Part shown: in pieces, positions 1 through 10,660 of the stretch
How positions within the stretch are numbered: the stretch's first letter is position 1
How the letters are laid out: every line of letters starts with the position of its first letter
Assembly: GCA_003971905.1 (NCBI GenBank)
Contig: RSEE01000191.1
Span: 1-21,369, forward strand
Reading direction: 5' to 3'
Origin: Moniliella sp. 'wahieum'
Taxonomy: Eukaryota > Basidiomycota > Moniliellomycetes > Moniliellales > Moniliellaceae
Length of the DNA: 21,369 bases
Notes under the pieces: model-generated
Told to the model about the DNA's origin: nothing
Seen by the model: only the letters and a program-made list of their open reading frames with translations
Database searches by the model: none
Program-made: the position numbers and the translations under genes

Positions 1-377
1 CCCGGTCTCGGGTTCAGGCGGTCAGGCGGTAACACCCCTCAGCTGAGGCCTCAGCCTCACGGGTTTAGTGAGCGGGGCATTCGGCAACATACACCATCGG
101 CATCATCGCCAATGGCATCATCCACTTGGGCGTTATCTCCATCGGCAGCATCATCTGCTACATGGCCACCATCGACATCGATCATCGATCACGATGTGTA
201 TCAACATAATTCAATCATTAATCAGCAATCGCCATCTGACATCTGACACCTTCTGACACAGCAGGAGACAACAGCTCAACAACGGAAAGTCTGGACGATC
301 TTTCCTTTGCCACCCCGGTCCATCTCCGTCGCGTCAAGACAACTCCGCCCGCCGTGGCCTGTCTAATCGATCCAACG

Positions 378-397
378 TCTAATGCGATCTAATGCGA
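378..397. repeat. Two tandem copies of a 10-bp word
   Basis: TCTAATGCGA occurs twice back to back (378-387 and 388-397), followed by a degenerate third start (TCTACCGA). It belongs to the short-word repeat cluster at the left end. Confidence 0.8.
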
Positions 398-453
398 TCT
401 ACCGATTTGACGTCTTCTAATCGACTAATCGATCTAAGATCCAATGTCCACTC

Positions 454-478
454 TTCAAGCTTCAAGCTTCAAGCTTCA
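454..478 (+). repeat. (TTCAAGC) heptamer tandem repeat
   Basis: Three and a half exact copies of the 7-bp unit TTCAAGC. The same unit, inverted as TTGAAGC, reappears five times at 8983-9017 and in scattered form near 10843-10885 and 11184-11215. It is therefore a dispersed motif of this genome segment. Confidence 0.9.
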
Positions 479-681
479 TCAGCATCATGCACCAGCGCAT
501 ATCAGTGCAATGCCAAACGCCACAAGGGGAAAAGGGGGCTCCTGTTGCATGCTCTTATTGTTCCTCGCCTGTTCGCCTGCCAGGACTGTTCAATGGTACC
601 CCCCACTCTGTGCTGTCCGATCTTACGTCGCAATTTTAGTCAGAGGCCGAACGGGCTGCCTCGCACGGCTATATAGCACTC

Positions 682-699
682 GAAGCTTGATCAAGCTTC
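682..699. repeat. Perfect 18-bp palindrome
   Basis: GAAGCTTGATCAAGCTTC reads the same on both strands. It consists of two inverted GAAGCTTGA halves related to the TTCAAGC heptamer. A TATATA stretch lies just upstream at about 670-675. Confidence 0.9.
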
Positions 700-941
700 A
701 TGCTTCACTGTGGTAAGCCTTCAAGCACCAAAAGATCCAGCTCTTCAAGCCGGTGTGCTTTTCATATGCTCTCTTTTTCCTGGTGATACCACTTTATGTA
801 TTTTAGTTTGGTAGTCGTGGACGATGCGCTCGGGCTCCCTCTCATCCCATCTCTCGTTGACGCTAGGCTCCGGGTGTCGAGAGAGTTCTGAGATCCGGAT
901 CTGAACCGAGGCCCTGCAGGCTTTCTTAGTTGTGGAGGAGA

Positions 942-953
942 GGGGGGGGGGGG
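942..953 (+). repeat. Run of 12 G
   Basis: A G homopolymer in gene-free DNA. Its length should be treated as uncertain, because homopolymer-linked single-base losses occur throughout this window. Confidence 0.8.
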
Positions 954-1646
954 TGAAGACAGCCTGGCAGTCTATGCAGCAGCAACTAAGGCGCTGGGTA
1001 TGAATTGCCTCCCACCGTGGGGCCTCAGCACAAGTAGTCAATCCACCTCGGCCCGCTTGGAAAGCGAGACACAGACTGCACACCTACGCAGCAGTCGTGC
1101 ACCACCTCTTGGGGTTTAGCAGTGAATCTATTTCGACGACTGCGTTCACTATGAGCCATCACAAGTCCCAGTACGCACCTGGCCATACGATGCGGGGTGT
1201 ATATGGAATGGATGCCATGGAAATATGTACTTAGTAGAGCAGTAGGCATAATCGGGGCAGTGGAGGCGTAAAGCTTCATTGGAAGCACAGAAAAGGGGGG
1301 ATTAGGGGATATATAAACGGAACAGAAACGCCGACATAAGGGTTGTAAATGCGTCCACCAAGAAGGGCGAGACCCACAGAAATATGCAAAGGGGGGGCAG
1401 GTCGGCTGCAATGGCAGTCACACGGCTTGGTTGCTAGTGACGACATAGTAACCTCCCGTAACGTAGATAAAGTAGATGCAGAGAAAACGTCGATGATCCG
1501 TCGATACAGCAGTCATGCTTACGAGCCAGAATCATAAACGATAAATGGTCAGGACGATGCGGGGGGAGGGTGTGGGGTGCAAAGCGCATCTCCAAAGGGC
1601 TCATAGCCCATTTTAGCCCTCGCGCAAAGGTACTTCAATACGGCTG

Positions 1647-4600
1647 TTAAACTGCCGAGCCGGAGGCGTAGGAAGCATGCTCATCGGCCGACAAACCGAC
1701 CAGGCGGTCGTACGCCTTTTCTGTCGCGGTCCGGACGCGCGGCGAGGGCCGCCAGGCGGGTGGATGGGGAGATTCCATCTCCGGTGTCGGAGCAAGGAGC
1801 GAAGAAGCTTGGCTCGATGGGCGGGCAGTGGAAATGCACGCGAAGACGGGCGGGGACGAAGGGTGCGTCGGACAAGACAGTGTGGCGTAAGGACATGCCT
1901 TCCGAGCGCTCCTCAATGTCGGACAGCGGCGCACCATAGTTCCACGTATCTTCTCGATGCAAGTAGTCCTCCATGCCCATCCCGGCTTCCGGGTCAGGCG
2001 AGGGGGTTGATCGAGGCGACGAAGCCGACAGAGCAGAAGATGCTTCTCCTTGCCCTTCTGCCTTTCCTTCTCTCGACGCCCGTTCTTCCTTCTCTCTCCC
2101 TGTCCCCATTCCTCCGGGGGAGAAGGGAACCGCGAAGACACTTCCAAGATGCCCGGATTCCAATCCCCGCTGCCACGCAGCAAAGCACCTGATTCGGTCC
2201 CTTCTGTCGCAGCCAGTGTTGGCTGGGAGGGAGAGGGAACAGAGGGAACAGTGAATGGACTGGTCGCACCTTCCCATACCCCGGGTGCTGGTTGGCCGTC
2301 CATCACGGCCTGATCCAACTTGGTCTTGTGCCACCGACTGTTCTCTGCCATCAGGAACGACCGGAGACCCCAGGACGACACCCAAATAGTTCGACTGCTC
2401 CTGCACCCCCGACCCTGGGACCGCTGGCCGAAGCTCTTGACCAGGCAACGTTCCTGGCTTGACCATGGGACTGATGTCTGTTTTGGGGCCTGGCTGTAAG
2501 AGAGGCGCGCTGCCGGACTGGTGCAGGGGAGAGGCTGGGACAGCTGGAGCTGGAGGGTCTCTGGACTGTGGATGGAGAGTTGAGAGGTGGGATCCAGTTC
2601 CGAGCTGGAAAGTCCTTGCGGGGTGAGTTCCGTGCCCGCCGTACCGGCCGGTCCGTCAGAATAAGGTGTGCCACGCCCCGCTTCTTCCTGTTCCTCGGGA
2701 ACACCAAGTAGAGCAGTGCGGTCCATGTCGGGTGAAGAGACCCTTGTCTGGTGCCATCCCAAAGGATTTGCTCACGCTCTTCGCTAGACGAGTCTCTCCC
2801 CTCGCTACTCCCTTGTTGATCGCGCCGGAGACGTTGGCCCACAGCCAGAGCAGCGAGCCAGTTCGCCCGCTTGCTTCTGTTTCCGCATTGGCTCCTGTAG
2901 CGTCCTGTGGGGTACAGGGGAAACAGAGTCCTGAAAACGAGTGCCGGAAGAGCGAGGAGTGTCTCGGTCCCACGGTTCGGACGAGGCATCGACATAGGGA
3001 TCGGGGGTGGGCGTCATATAGTCCCTGGAATCCCTAAACCGACCAAATGTATCATTGGACCCACGCAGATCCTGCCGCGATCCGACTACGCGCCCATAGA
3101 GCAGCTGCTGCGATGGATGGTGAATGACCGAAGGATCCCGGATGGTGCCGAGCGAGGGCGACGTTACGGTCAAGGATGGTGTTAAAGGAGACGCGATTGA
3201 ACTTCGAACATCGGTTACCACTGTCCGGTCCAGTGGGCTGTTGGCGACCGGTTCCTCCGGTTGTTCCTCCGCATGAGGCGGAGAAGGGGGGACGTGGTGG
3301 GTACTAGTTTGGTCCGCAACGGCCATTGCGACCGGTACAGCAGCGGTCACGCCAGCAGTCGCGCCAACAGTTTCGGGCACCCACGCAGGGCGGTTGGGAT
3401 TCCGAGGCGGGGGGCGAACAAAGGTACTGCCTCACGCTGTTCGGACCGAGGCAGGGCAGTACCTCATCACCTGGAGGTGGTATGGGTGCAGACCCGGCAG
3501 TGGAGCAGTATAATGAACAGGTGACGAGCTGGAGCTGGGCTTCGGGTTCCCGACTGGCTCAGAAGTTGGCACCCCTTCCTCTTCGGCCCTCTTGGATTGC
3601 GATTGCTGGTCCGCCTCAACCCCGCCACCGCTCCACCAACGATCCAATGCCCGCCACTCCGACAGAGGCAAGTCGGTCCGAGATGCCCGTACTGTGCGAC
3701 GCATGTGGGTATCGAGCTCCTCCGCTGAACTGCGACTGCCCGTGCGATGCCTCTGCGCCCGGGTGGGCCCCGGACTGGGTACCACTAGTGGCTCCCACGG
3801 CGTCGGAATGCATGGGCACAGACGGGGAAGAGGCTCTTTGTTTTCCCTTGCTGGCCAACGCGCCTCCCGCTACAGCCCCGCGCCCCTGCGGCGCCAGCGG
3901 CCACAGCCGTATACGCACCTCTTCCCCCGGACCGTAAGAAGAATCGGGAGGCCAGGCCTCGAGGGTGATGATCTACCTCGCCGGCCGTGCCATCTTCCAA
4001 TTTTTCCGGCGCAAGCAGTCCTGCGTGTGTGTATCGGTCTTGTTCGCCATACGGATCCCGGGCACGTCGCCGCCGACGCAGGAGAAGAAAGAGCAATAAT
4101 GTAAGAGAGCCAGAAGAAGCAGGGCACCAAAAAAGGATCCAATCGCAATGCCCACAATCTTCCCTGAGACAGGGCGTTGTGTCGCTGCGGCTGGGGGGGG
4201 TGACCGGTGTGGGCGGCAGGAAACCGCTTGCTGCACTTGGACGATCGGAGGGGGAGGCGCGTGGGTAGATGAGACAAAGGTGCTAGGAGTGAAGGGGCAG
4301 GGGTTGTCGTGCTGCCAGCGGAAGGGCTGGCTTGATGGGGAGGACGATGGGTGGGCAAGGAGGATGAAGGTGGTGCGGCGAGTGAGGAAGAAAGCGTATG
4401 GCTCTCAGTGGAGGAAAAGGTGCAGACGAGGTGGGTGAGAGGGCAGTGGATGTGGGAGAAGGGACGATGCCACTGCTGGTGTGTCGGGTATGTGAATGGG
4501 AGTGAGAATGGGAGTGAGAATGGGGATGGGAATGGGGATGGGAATGGGAGGGTGAGAGGTGGGCAGAGGTGGAGGAGGGGTCGAGGGTGGTGTAGAGAGA

Positions 4601-4832
4601 GCCGAGGGGCGGGGGAGGGTGGGTCCCGAGTAGGTGAGAGGCTTGTATACAAGGCTGTACGCCGGTTGGGCGAAGGTTCGGTGTGGGTGAGGGTGTGCTG
4701 GGCGCGGGTGGTGGTGATGGTGGTGGTGCGGGGGGTGGTGGTCCAAGCGCTGTAGGAGAGCCATGGGGGGAGATTGGGGATGGTTGTTTCGAGCGGAGGT
4801 GCGCTGGCCAGGAGCGGCGGGAGGGGGGGCAT
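1647..4832 (-). CDS. Single-pass membrane protein with Ser/Thr/Pro-rich ectodomain and long cytoplasmic tail (frame-broken)
   Basis: The reading is reconstructed across several frame changes on the minus strand. Reading from about 4800 downward, the protein begins with Pro/Ser/Thr/His-rich low-complexity sequence, partly encoded by a 12-bp repeat at 4494-4551. One transmembrane helix follows at 4158-4084 (starts [11 protein letters not shown], then Leu/Ala-rich). A stop-transfer cluster [14 protein letters not shown] comes next in the adjacent frame. Then comes a long hydrophilic tail with acidic, Ser/Pro and Arg-rich stretches, for example [14 protein letters not shown] near 3660 and [18 protein letters not shown] near 1950. 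It ends with [20 protein letters not shown] and a stop at 1647-1649. This layout resembles fungal cell-wall sensor or Skg6/Axl2-like membrane proteins, but I recognise no specific family. The true start is uncertain and could lie between 4764 and 5146. The gene diverges from GUA1. Confidence 0.5.
4494..4551 (+). repeat. 12-bp minisatellite (GAATGGGAGTGA / GAATGGGGATGG)
   Basis: Four full 12-bp units plus a partial one: two of GAATGGGAGTGA, two of GAATGGGGATGG, then GAATGGGAGG. It lies in the 5' part of the minus-strand membrane protein gene. There it encodes a dipeptide-type repeat (Ser-His/Pro-His in the most plausible frame). A 12-bp unit keeps the frame, as expected for a repeat inside coding sequence. 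Confidence 0.85.
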
Positions 4833-5356
4833 CGCCTGGAATGGCGAGGGCCGGGGGGGATGGCGAGGGCGAGGGTTAGCGGGGAGCTGGAGAGGCAGCT
4901 GGAGATGGCGATAGGGGGAGAAGGGGTGGCGATGGAGGTGGCGATGGCGAGGGAGGCGATGGTGGAAGCGGAGGCGGGGTCTGCAGAAGGAGGCTTTGGA
5001 TGGAGACGAACGTTGAGCCAGCTTCTAAATTCCAAAGTGGGACCCTTGCCAGTACATGAGGCCCAGAGGCGCCCCAGACACCGCCGCCGTGCCTGCTCCA
5101 CACGCGAGTCCCTTCCTTCAACTTTCAAATCGGGCCGCTGTCCCATGCTGTCGTCTGCGGTCGCCCGCGTGGTTACTGAAACATTGCAAACGCATGTCTT
5201 TCTGCGGCTTTTTTTCCGTCGGCATCTTTTTTTTCCCTCAGCTGTCCTGCCCCTCCGAACTAGTCAGTCAGTACTCAGTCGAGTCCCACGTCCGATTAAC
5301 AGTCCCATTGCGCTCGCCCCCCGGCTGCCGCCACCACCCCCACCTCCATCGCGGCC
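4833..5356. promoter_or_regulatory. Divergent intergenic region between membrane protein gene and GUA1
   Basis: The left-hand gene reads leftward and GUA1 reads rightward, so this stretch probably carries both promoters. The half nearest GUA1 has pyrimidine-rich tracts (runs of T near 5210-5235 and C/T-rich sequence up to the ATG), typical of fungal promoters and 5' leaders. I see no clear TATA box. The left part (4833-5050) is G-rich low-complexity sequence and may still be coding for the N-terminus of the minus-strand gene. Confidence 0.4.
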
Positions 5357-6985
5357 ATGTCCGACTCGATCCACAGCCAGTATGACACCCTCCTCATCCT
5401 CGACTTTGGCTCGCAGTACAGCCACCTATCACCCGCCGCTGTCGCGAGCTGAACGTGTACTGCGAGATGCTGCCCTGCACCCAGCGCATCAAGGACCTCG
5501 ACTGGTCCCCCAAGGGCATCATCCTCTCCGGCTCGCCCTACTCCGTCTACGACGACGGCGCCCCCGCGTCGACCCCGACGTCTTCACCCTCGGCGTGCCT
5601 GTTCTTGGCATCTGCTACGGCCTCCAGGAGATTGCCTGGAACCATGGCGGGCGGGTGGACCCGTGCGACCACCGCGAGTACGGCAGCGCCGATCTCGAGA
5701 TTGTCACCACGGGCAACGCGCACCTTGATGCTCTCTTCCAGAACCTCGGGAAGCAGATGACCGTGTGGATGTCGCACGGCGACCAGCTCAGCAAGCTCCC
5801 CGACGATTTTGCGGTCATTGCCAAGACGCCGACGGCGCCCTACGCCGCCATCGCCCACAAGACCAAGCCCATCTACGGCATCCAGTTCCACGCCGAGGTC
5901 ACCCACTCCCAGCAGGGCGAGAAGATCTTCGATTCGTTTGTCAACATTTGCCAGTGCCGTCGCGACTGGACCATGTCGACGTTTATTGACAAGGAGATTG
6001 CCCGGATTCGCGAGCTGGTTGGTCCCAAGGGCCGTGTGCTGGGCGCCATCTCGGGCGGGGTGGACTCATCGGTCGCGGCCAAGTTGATGCACGAGGCGAT
6101 TGGCGACCGCTTCCACGCGGTCATGGTGGACAATGGCGTGTTGCGTGCCAACGAAGCAGCACAGGTGGAACAGATGTTGAGTAAGGACTTGGGTGTCAAG
6201 CTCACCGTTGTCGATGCCTCGGACCTCTTCCTCTCTCGCCTTGCAGGGTGGAGGACCCGGAGAAGAAGCGCAAGATCATCGGCAACACGTTTATTAACGT
6301 GTTTGAGGAGGAAGCTGCTAAGATCGAGGCAGAGGCAGACAAGGAGGAAGCCGCCGCTCTGGCCGCGGGCAAGGCGTCGGAAGCGAAGGGCAAGTTTGAG
6401 TGGCTTCTCCAAGGTACGCTCTACCCCGATGTGATCGAGTCCATCTCGTTCAAGGGGCCCTCTGCAACGATCAAGACGCACCACAATGTGGGCGGCCTGC
6501 TGGAGGACATGAAGCTCAAGCTGATTGAGCCGCTGCGTGAGCTGTTCAAGGACGAAGTCCGTGCTCTGGGTCGGATTATGGGCATCCCCGAGCACCTCGT
6601 TGGTCGTCACCCCTTCCCCGGCCCCGGTCTGGCCATCCGCATCCTCGGCCCCATCACCCGGGACCAAGTCAAGATCCTCCAACATGCCGACCAGATCTAC
6701 ATTGAGGAGATTCGCAAGGCGGGCATCTACGACAAGATCAGCCAGGCGTTTGCTGTGCTGCTGCCTGTGCGCGCGGTGGGTGTGCAGGGAGACAAGCGGA
6801 CATACGACCAAGTGATTGCGCTTCGTGCGGCGCAGACCACGGACTTCATGACGGCTACCTGGTACCCTTTCCCGTATGACTTCCTGTCCCGTGTTTCCAA
6901 CCGCATCACCAACGAGGTCAGCGGCATCAACCGCGTTGTGCTCGATATCTCCTCCAAACCGCCTGCGACGATCGAGTGGTTGTAA
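5357..6985 (+). CDS. GUA1: GMP synthase (glutamine-hydrolysing), three single-base frame breaks
   Basis: Converts XMP, glutamine and ATP to GMP, the last step of de novo guanine nucleotide synthesis in the cytosol. The N-terminal class I glutamine amidotransferase starts with [13 protein letters not shown], has its catalytic Cys in GICYGLQ and its His/Glu pair in IQFHAEV. The ATP-pyrophosphatase domain has the P-loop SGGVDSS. The C-terminal dimerisation domain carries [16 protein letters not shown] and ends in ATIEWL. Start: ATG 5357 fits where the family begins. One base is missing at about 5427 (after SH), at about 5564 (C run after DDGAP) and at about 6247 (G run before VEDPEKK). With these allowed, the length is about 543 residues, normal for fungal enzymes. 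No intron is needed. The breaks are probably assembly errors, since every other part of the enzyme is intact. Confidence 0.96.
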
Positions 6986-7503
6986 GCTCCGGTGGATTTG
7001 GCCTTACCGTTCTCCTTCTCCTTGCCCCCTCCCCACAATCACAGCATATACTTTTTTTCTTGGCAATCGGACCTCTCCTACCCACTTGGCAATGGTAACC
7101 TGCCTCTTCAACCGCCTCTCCCAGTCTGTCTGGCACATAGGTCGCTGCTGGTACGATGCTGCGGCCCAAGGTCTTTTTGCAGAGCGTCATTATCTTCCTC
7201 TAGCCGCCCAAGGATGCTTCCGCAGCGCGATCTTTCTCCCCGATGGCCTGACACGGCAATGACGCCGTTTCCCGTACCAGTTGCTGCGGGTCATGACGGA
7301 TGGCGGTGCGATCGATAGTACGAAGAATGTTACCTGCGCTAGGAAAGGCCCAACCTCGGCGTCTGGGCTGCCCTTCGGGATTCAATTTCAATCCACCACC
7401 AAGTGCAAGTTTCAAGCCACGACCAGCACGTGTTACGTGTTACGTACGCCGCCAGCCCGTCGGTGTCCGCCGGCACACCAGCCCTGCCCCCTCCACCGCC
7501 ACC
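6986..7503 (+). other. Intergenic: GUA1 3' region and promoter of next gene
   Basis: No gene seen. The first part is C/T-rich and probably the GUA1 3' untranslated region. The last ~80 bases hold the E-box/ACGT repeat described separately. Confidence 0.5.
7427..7448 (+). promoter_or_regulatory. CACGTG E-box with tandem ACGTGTT heptamer
   Basis: A CACGTG palindrome (7427-7432) overlaps two tandem ACGTGTT units (7428-7434, 7435-7441) followed by ACGTACG. It ends about 55 bases upstream of the ATG at 7504. ACGT-core sites of this type are bound by bHLH or bZIP factors in fungi. Use here is inferred from position. Confidence 0.45.
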
Positions 7504-8192
7504 ATGAGCCACGCGCCTCGCCCCCGCCCCCGCGATGGCTGGCGCCCGCCCGAAGAAGTCACCGGCACCGCTCTGGTCATTGGAGGAGGCGTTCCCGCCG
7601 GCAAGGGTGTGATGCCGGTCGACTATGTGGGCGTCGATGGCCACTCGTATTCGGCGATGCCCATTGAGACGGCGACGTGGGACCCGGCCTTGCGGCAGCA
7701 CGACTGGGACGTGTGGCAGGGCAAGACAGGTGCCACCGCTGTGTCCAACCCCGCTGCCGCACCTTTTGTCCCTGCTAGCGAGGCCGGGCAGTGGGACTGT
7801 TCCCCCCTGGGCGCGTGCAGCCCATGTCCAGCAGATGTGGTGCGCATTCCTTCTCCTCTCTCCTCCTTTCCCCCCCGTTCTCTGTGCTGCGGACTAAGCT
7901 AAGACGTATGCCACTCTCTCTTGCGCATGCCAAGGCTCACTTGCCTTACTGCCAGCCATGGGGGAACCGATTGGAAGTAGAGTGTGTTCAGCGCGGCGCG
8001 GCTCGTCCTGCCGAACCTTCAAGGGGGTGGCAGCAGTGTGGTCACGCCCCCAGCGCACAGCAATCGGCGTTTGTCCGCTTTGGCTTGCTCAACGTCCTGG
8101 TTGGGGTGGTGTGTATGGTGTTATTTCTCAAGCGGCAACAGTATCTCGCGGCCAAAACTGCTGCGCTCAACGAACGGTTGAATCATACATGA
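7504..8192 (+). CDS. Unknown small protein with one C-terminal transmembrane segment (two exons)
   Basis: Start ATG 7504 sits in a good context (CCACCATGA). Exon 1 (7504-7839) encodes a hydrophilic, Trp- and Pro-containing N-terminus (MSHAPRPRPRDGW; WDPALRQHDWDVWQGKTG). An intron at 7840-7934 joins in phase 0 to exon 2 (7935-8191 plus stop), starting AHLPYCQPWG. About 197 residues in all. Near the C-terminus is a single hydrophobic helix FGLLNVLVGVVCMVLFL at residues about 161-177. It is followed by a basic stop KRQQ and a short tail ending NERLNHT. This arrangement suggests a small membrane-anchored protein with the bulk on one side. I do not recognise the family. The middle of the protein around the splice junction is the least certain part, and another missing base there is possible. 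Confidence 0.6.
7840..7934 (+). other. Spliceosomal intron (95 bp)
   Basis: Donor GTGCGC at 7840, C/T-rich interior, branch-like GCTAAGAC near 7900, acceptor CAAG at 7931-7934. Removing it keeps the frame (phase 0) between the N-terminal part and the exon with the membrane helix. The donor could alternatively be GTGGTG three bases upstream. Confidence 0.5.
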
Positions 8193-8982
8193 GCCTCCCT
8201 TGGGCTGCGCCCCCTCGCCCTTTTTCTATGGAGAGTGGGTCGTTGCCAAACGTCGTTGCCAAAGGTATGGGGCTTGTTGTTGCATTACAAGTCCATTCAC
8301 TATTCATATTCATCCCTCGAATGGGACCCAACCGAAAGCTGAATTTAGGCCAAAGTGCCGCAGTGCTATCGCACAGCATTTGCACGGCACTTTTGTCATA
8401 TGCACATGTATGGTATGCTTACGCGGATACCAAGGCGGGCTACTCTTCTTTGATCGATTCATAGGGACCGGTGCCCCAGTCATTCGTAGGGGGCCTTTGG
8501 CTGGTCGTACACGATATGAGTTAACCGAACAGAGGCTTTGGGGCTTAGTGCTCCTTAGTGGCCCACGAACCAAGTATGTTGGCTACCCAATTTCGTGCGG
8601 CCGTTGCCGATCATACTACTTGGTGTCGGTACTGTGCGTCAGGCATTGAGGACCACGCCGAAACTCATCAGGTTTGGTGGAGGTGGGGGATTGGTCAGGT
8701 CGAAAAGGTACTGATGTATGGGAAAACAACATCGTTCTCGATAACCTTTATCCATTAGACCACAATACCAGCACGAAAACTGGAGATGAGGTGGGGAGCG
8801 CACCAGGTCTGAGGGCGTATACCAACTTACTCCTTGTCTGCCCCGACTTCACGGTCGGCTGCAGTGGGTCTGCTCAGGTCAGAGGGGGTATAGAGCTCTA
8901 CCACACTTCCATTCCCTTGTCCGCCGTGATATCTGGCCGCCTGCATCTTAGTAGCCAGGTCGAGCGACTTGGTTGTGTTTGA

Positions 8983-9017
8983 TTGAAGCTTGAAGCTTGA
9001 AGCTTGAAGCTTGAAGT
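8983..9017 (+). repeat. (TTGAAGC) heptamer tandem repeat, five copies
   Basis: Four exact TTGAAGC units and a fifth ending TTGAAGT. TTGAAGC is related by inversion to the TTCAAGC array at 454-478: the complement of one is a rotation of the other. Confidence 0.92.
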
Positions 9018-9709
9018 TTGCTTCTCTTTACCGCGTGCCAACGTCGAGCGTACGGCACCTTTTTCTTTGTGGTAGTAGACTGAGCATCAGGGGATGGAAA
9101 CACGGAGTAGCCCAAACAATGTTGGTGTGGGAAAAGGGAGTTGGGACTAGCGTTGGGGCCTGTGCCAGTCCTGACGGTGAAGATTGCGACGGAGGAGGAG
9201 TAGGAAAGGACTGTGCAGCGGATGACGCCGATGAAGCAGAGCCGGAGGCGGAGAAGTTAATAACAGGAGTGCTAGTGTCGTTGGCGTCGTCGTTGCCGTC
9301 TCTGTCAAATGTCGTACTGACGGCGCTGATACATCATCATGTGCTGATGCTGATGCATCCTGATAATGGCCGATCATTGATCGAGATAATAGGTTGGGAC
9401 CCTACTACTTACTGCCACCATGCAGGTACGAAACCTGTTCCTGTTCCGTGCTTCCAAGTATACTGCTGGTACTGATGATCGATGATGCGCGTCGGACTTG
9501 GCACAGGTTTGACTGGCTTAGCCGGGCTTGGCAGCGCGAAAGGCAGCCATTCACACGCCACAAACACCCCTGCTGCTCCCTGTGGCGTTCTTGGCCCTGC
9601 GCAAGTGCAAGTCCTGCGCCTCGCCCTCACCGTCTCAACGTCTCAACGCCTCAACATTCAACTGAACGTCCATCGATCATCGCTCGGCCTGAGCGCTCAC
9701 CTGCAGGAA

Positions 9710-9717
9710 TATAAAAG
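9710..9717 (+). promoter_or_regulatory. Canonical TATA box without an evident gene
   Basis: TATAAAAG lies in otherwise gene-free DNA. The nearest downstream ATG (9735) opens only about 46 codons with no recognisable feature. It may mark a non-coding transcript or be chance. Confidence 0.3.
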
Positions 9718-10660
9718 GAAAACATGTTCTAGTATGCAGGGACAATTTGTGTTCCAACTTGAACGTCTTGAATGCTCACGCTCTTCATTGTGGTTCTCGA
9801 GCTGCCACAGCTTAGCGCTTCGCGGGTTCCCGGCTTACCGGAGGAGTTCCGCAGAGTCATCCAGTCATCATTAGCCAACCTACTACTAGCCACACTCTGC
9901 CGCATCTCTCAAAAAATGCCTTGGCGCCGTCATCGACGTCATCGAGTCATCGCCCGCTGTCATCTCTGACATCGACCACACCCCGTGCGTTCCTTACCCT
10001 ATAGGTATCTGCGTGCAATGATGCAAATGAGATGGGATAGAACCATTTGAGATCGATAGTCGATAATCGACAGGGGAGCTCAGTCTGAATAACGTCCAGC
10101 GTCCAGCCTAGATGCTGCCCAGCTCTCACATGTCACAACTTACATTTCATACCAGAGCAGCTCAGCTGGCGCTGATTATAAAGCGCGCTGAGCATGTTGG
10201 AGAGAGTTGGTGGCGATCATGAGACCCATGACATGATGACATGTGACAGAGAGAATGCACTTGACGCGCGTGACGTCCAGCGTTCGCTGCGTGCTCAGTT
10301 CAAAACATCATTGACCTAACCATTTGACAAGAACATGAGGGCTCATGCATGAGCCATGAGCTGCATGAAGAGCCGTGCAGGTGAGAGGCCTTGGACCTCA
10401 TGCAGGCCTAAGGCCTATGGGCTAGGCATCCATGATGAACATGAAGCTTGACGGGCGGAGGGGGAAATGAAAGCAGTTCAGAGGCGTGAGCGTGATGGGG
10501 GAGAGGTTTATGAGCACCGTTGCTGGTCCCGTGACAAAGGTTTGAGCGAGAGAGGGAAGAGGGCGCGCTGACCAGAGTAAATTAGAAGTAAATCATCCTG
10601 ACACGTGACATGCCATGTGTCCCGAGCAATCGTGCACGGGCCGCTGGCGAATTATCAGAG

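Larger units (their letters stand above)
1..1646. other. Left gene-free region
   Basis: I see no convincing gene here. The first ~720 bases are rich in short repeated words and small palindromes (CTCAGC/GCTGAG at 38-55, ATCGAT words around 180-190 and 366-430, TTCAAGC repeats at 454-478). A TATA-like ATATATAAAC lies near 1309-1318 with no convincing gene after it. The longest open frames (about 110-130 codons on the minus strand between 745 and 1411) have no recognisable motif and mixed composition. Bases nearest 1646 are probably the 3' untranslated region of the minus-strand membrane protein gene. Confidence 0.6.

Noticed and set aside
745..1411. Minus-strand open frames of 112 and 128 codons
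   Set aside because: They overlap each other in different frames, contain a G-homopolymer-coded run and show no domain.
6230..6250. TTGCAG before GGTGG as a possible 3' splice site in GMP synthase
   Set aside because: The protein reads through (SRLAG-VEDPEKK) with just one base missing, and no donor with a suitable phase is needed.
4683..6434. One long plus-strand open frame of 583 codons that could be called as a single protein
   Set aside because: Only the part after about 5565 matches GMP synthase. The N-terminal ~290 codons are G-rich low-complexity sequence and wrong-frame reading of the true N-terminal domain.
5873..6811. 312-codon minus-strand open frame over GMP synthase
   Set aside because: It is the antisense shadow of a conserved, GC-biased coding region and shows no motif of its own.
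7958..8649. Open frames of 149-168 codons around 7958-8649
   Set aside because: They are out of frame with the exon carrying the membrane helix, run into intergenic DNA and show no protein-like motif.
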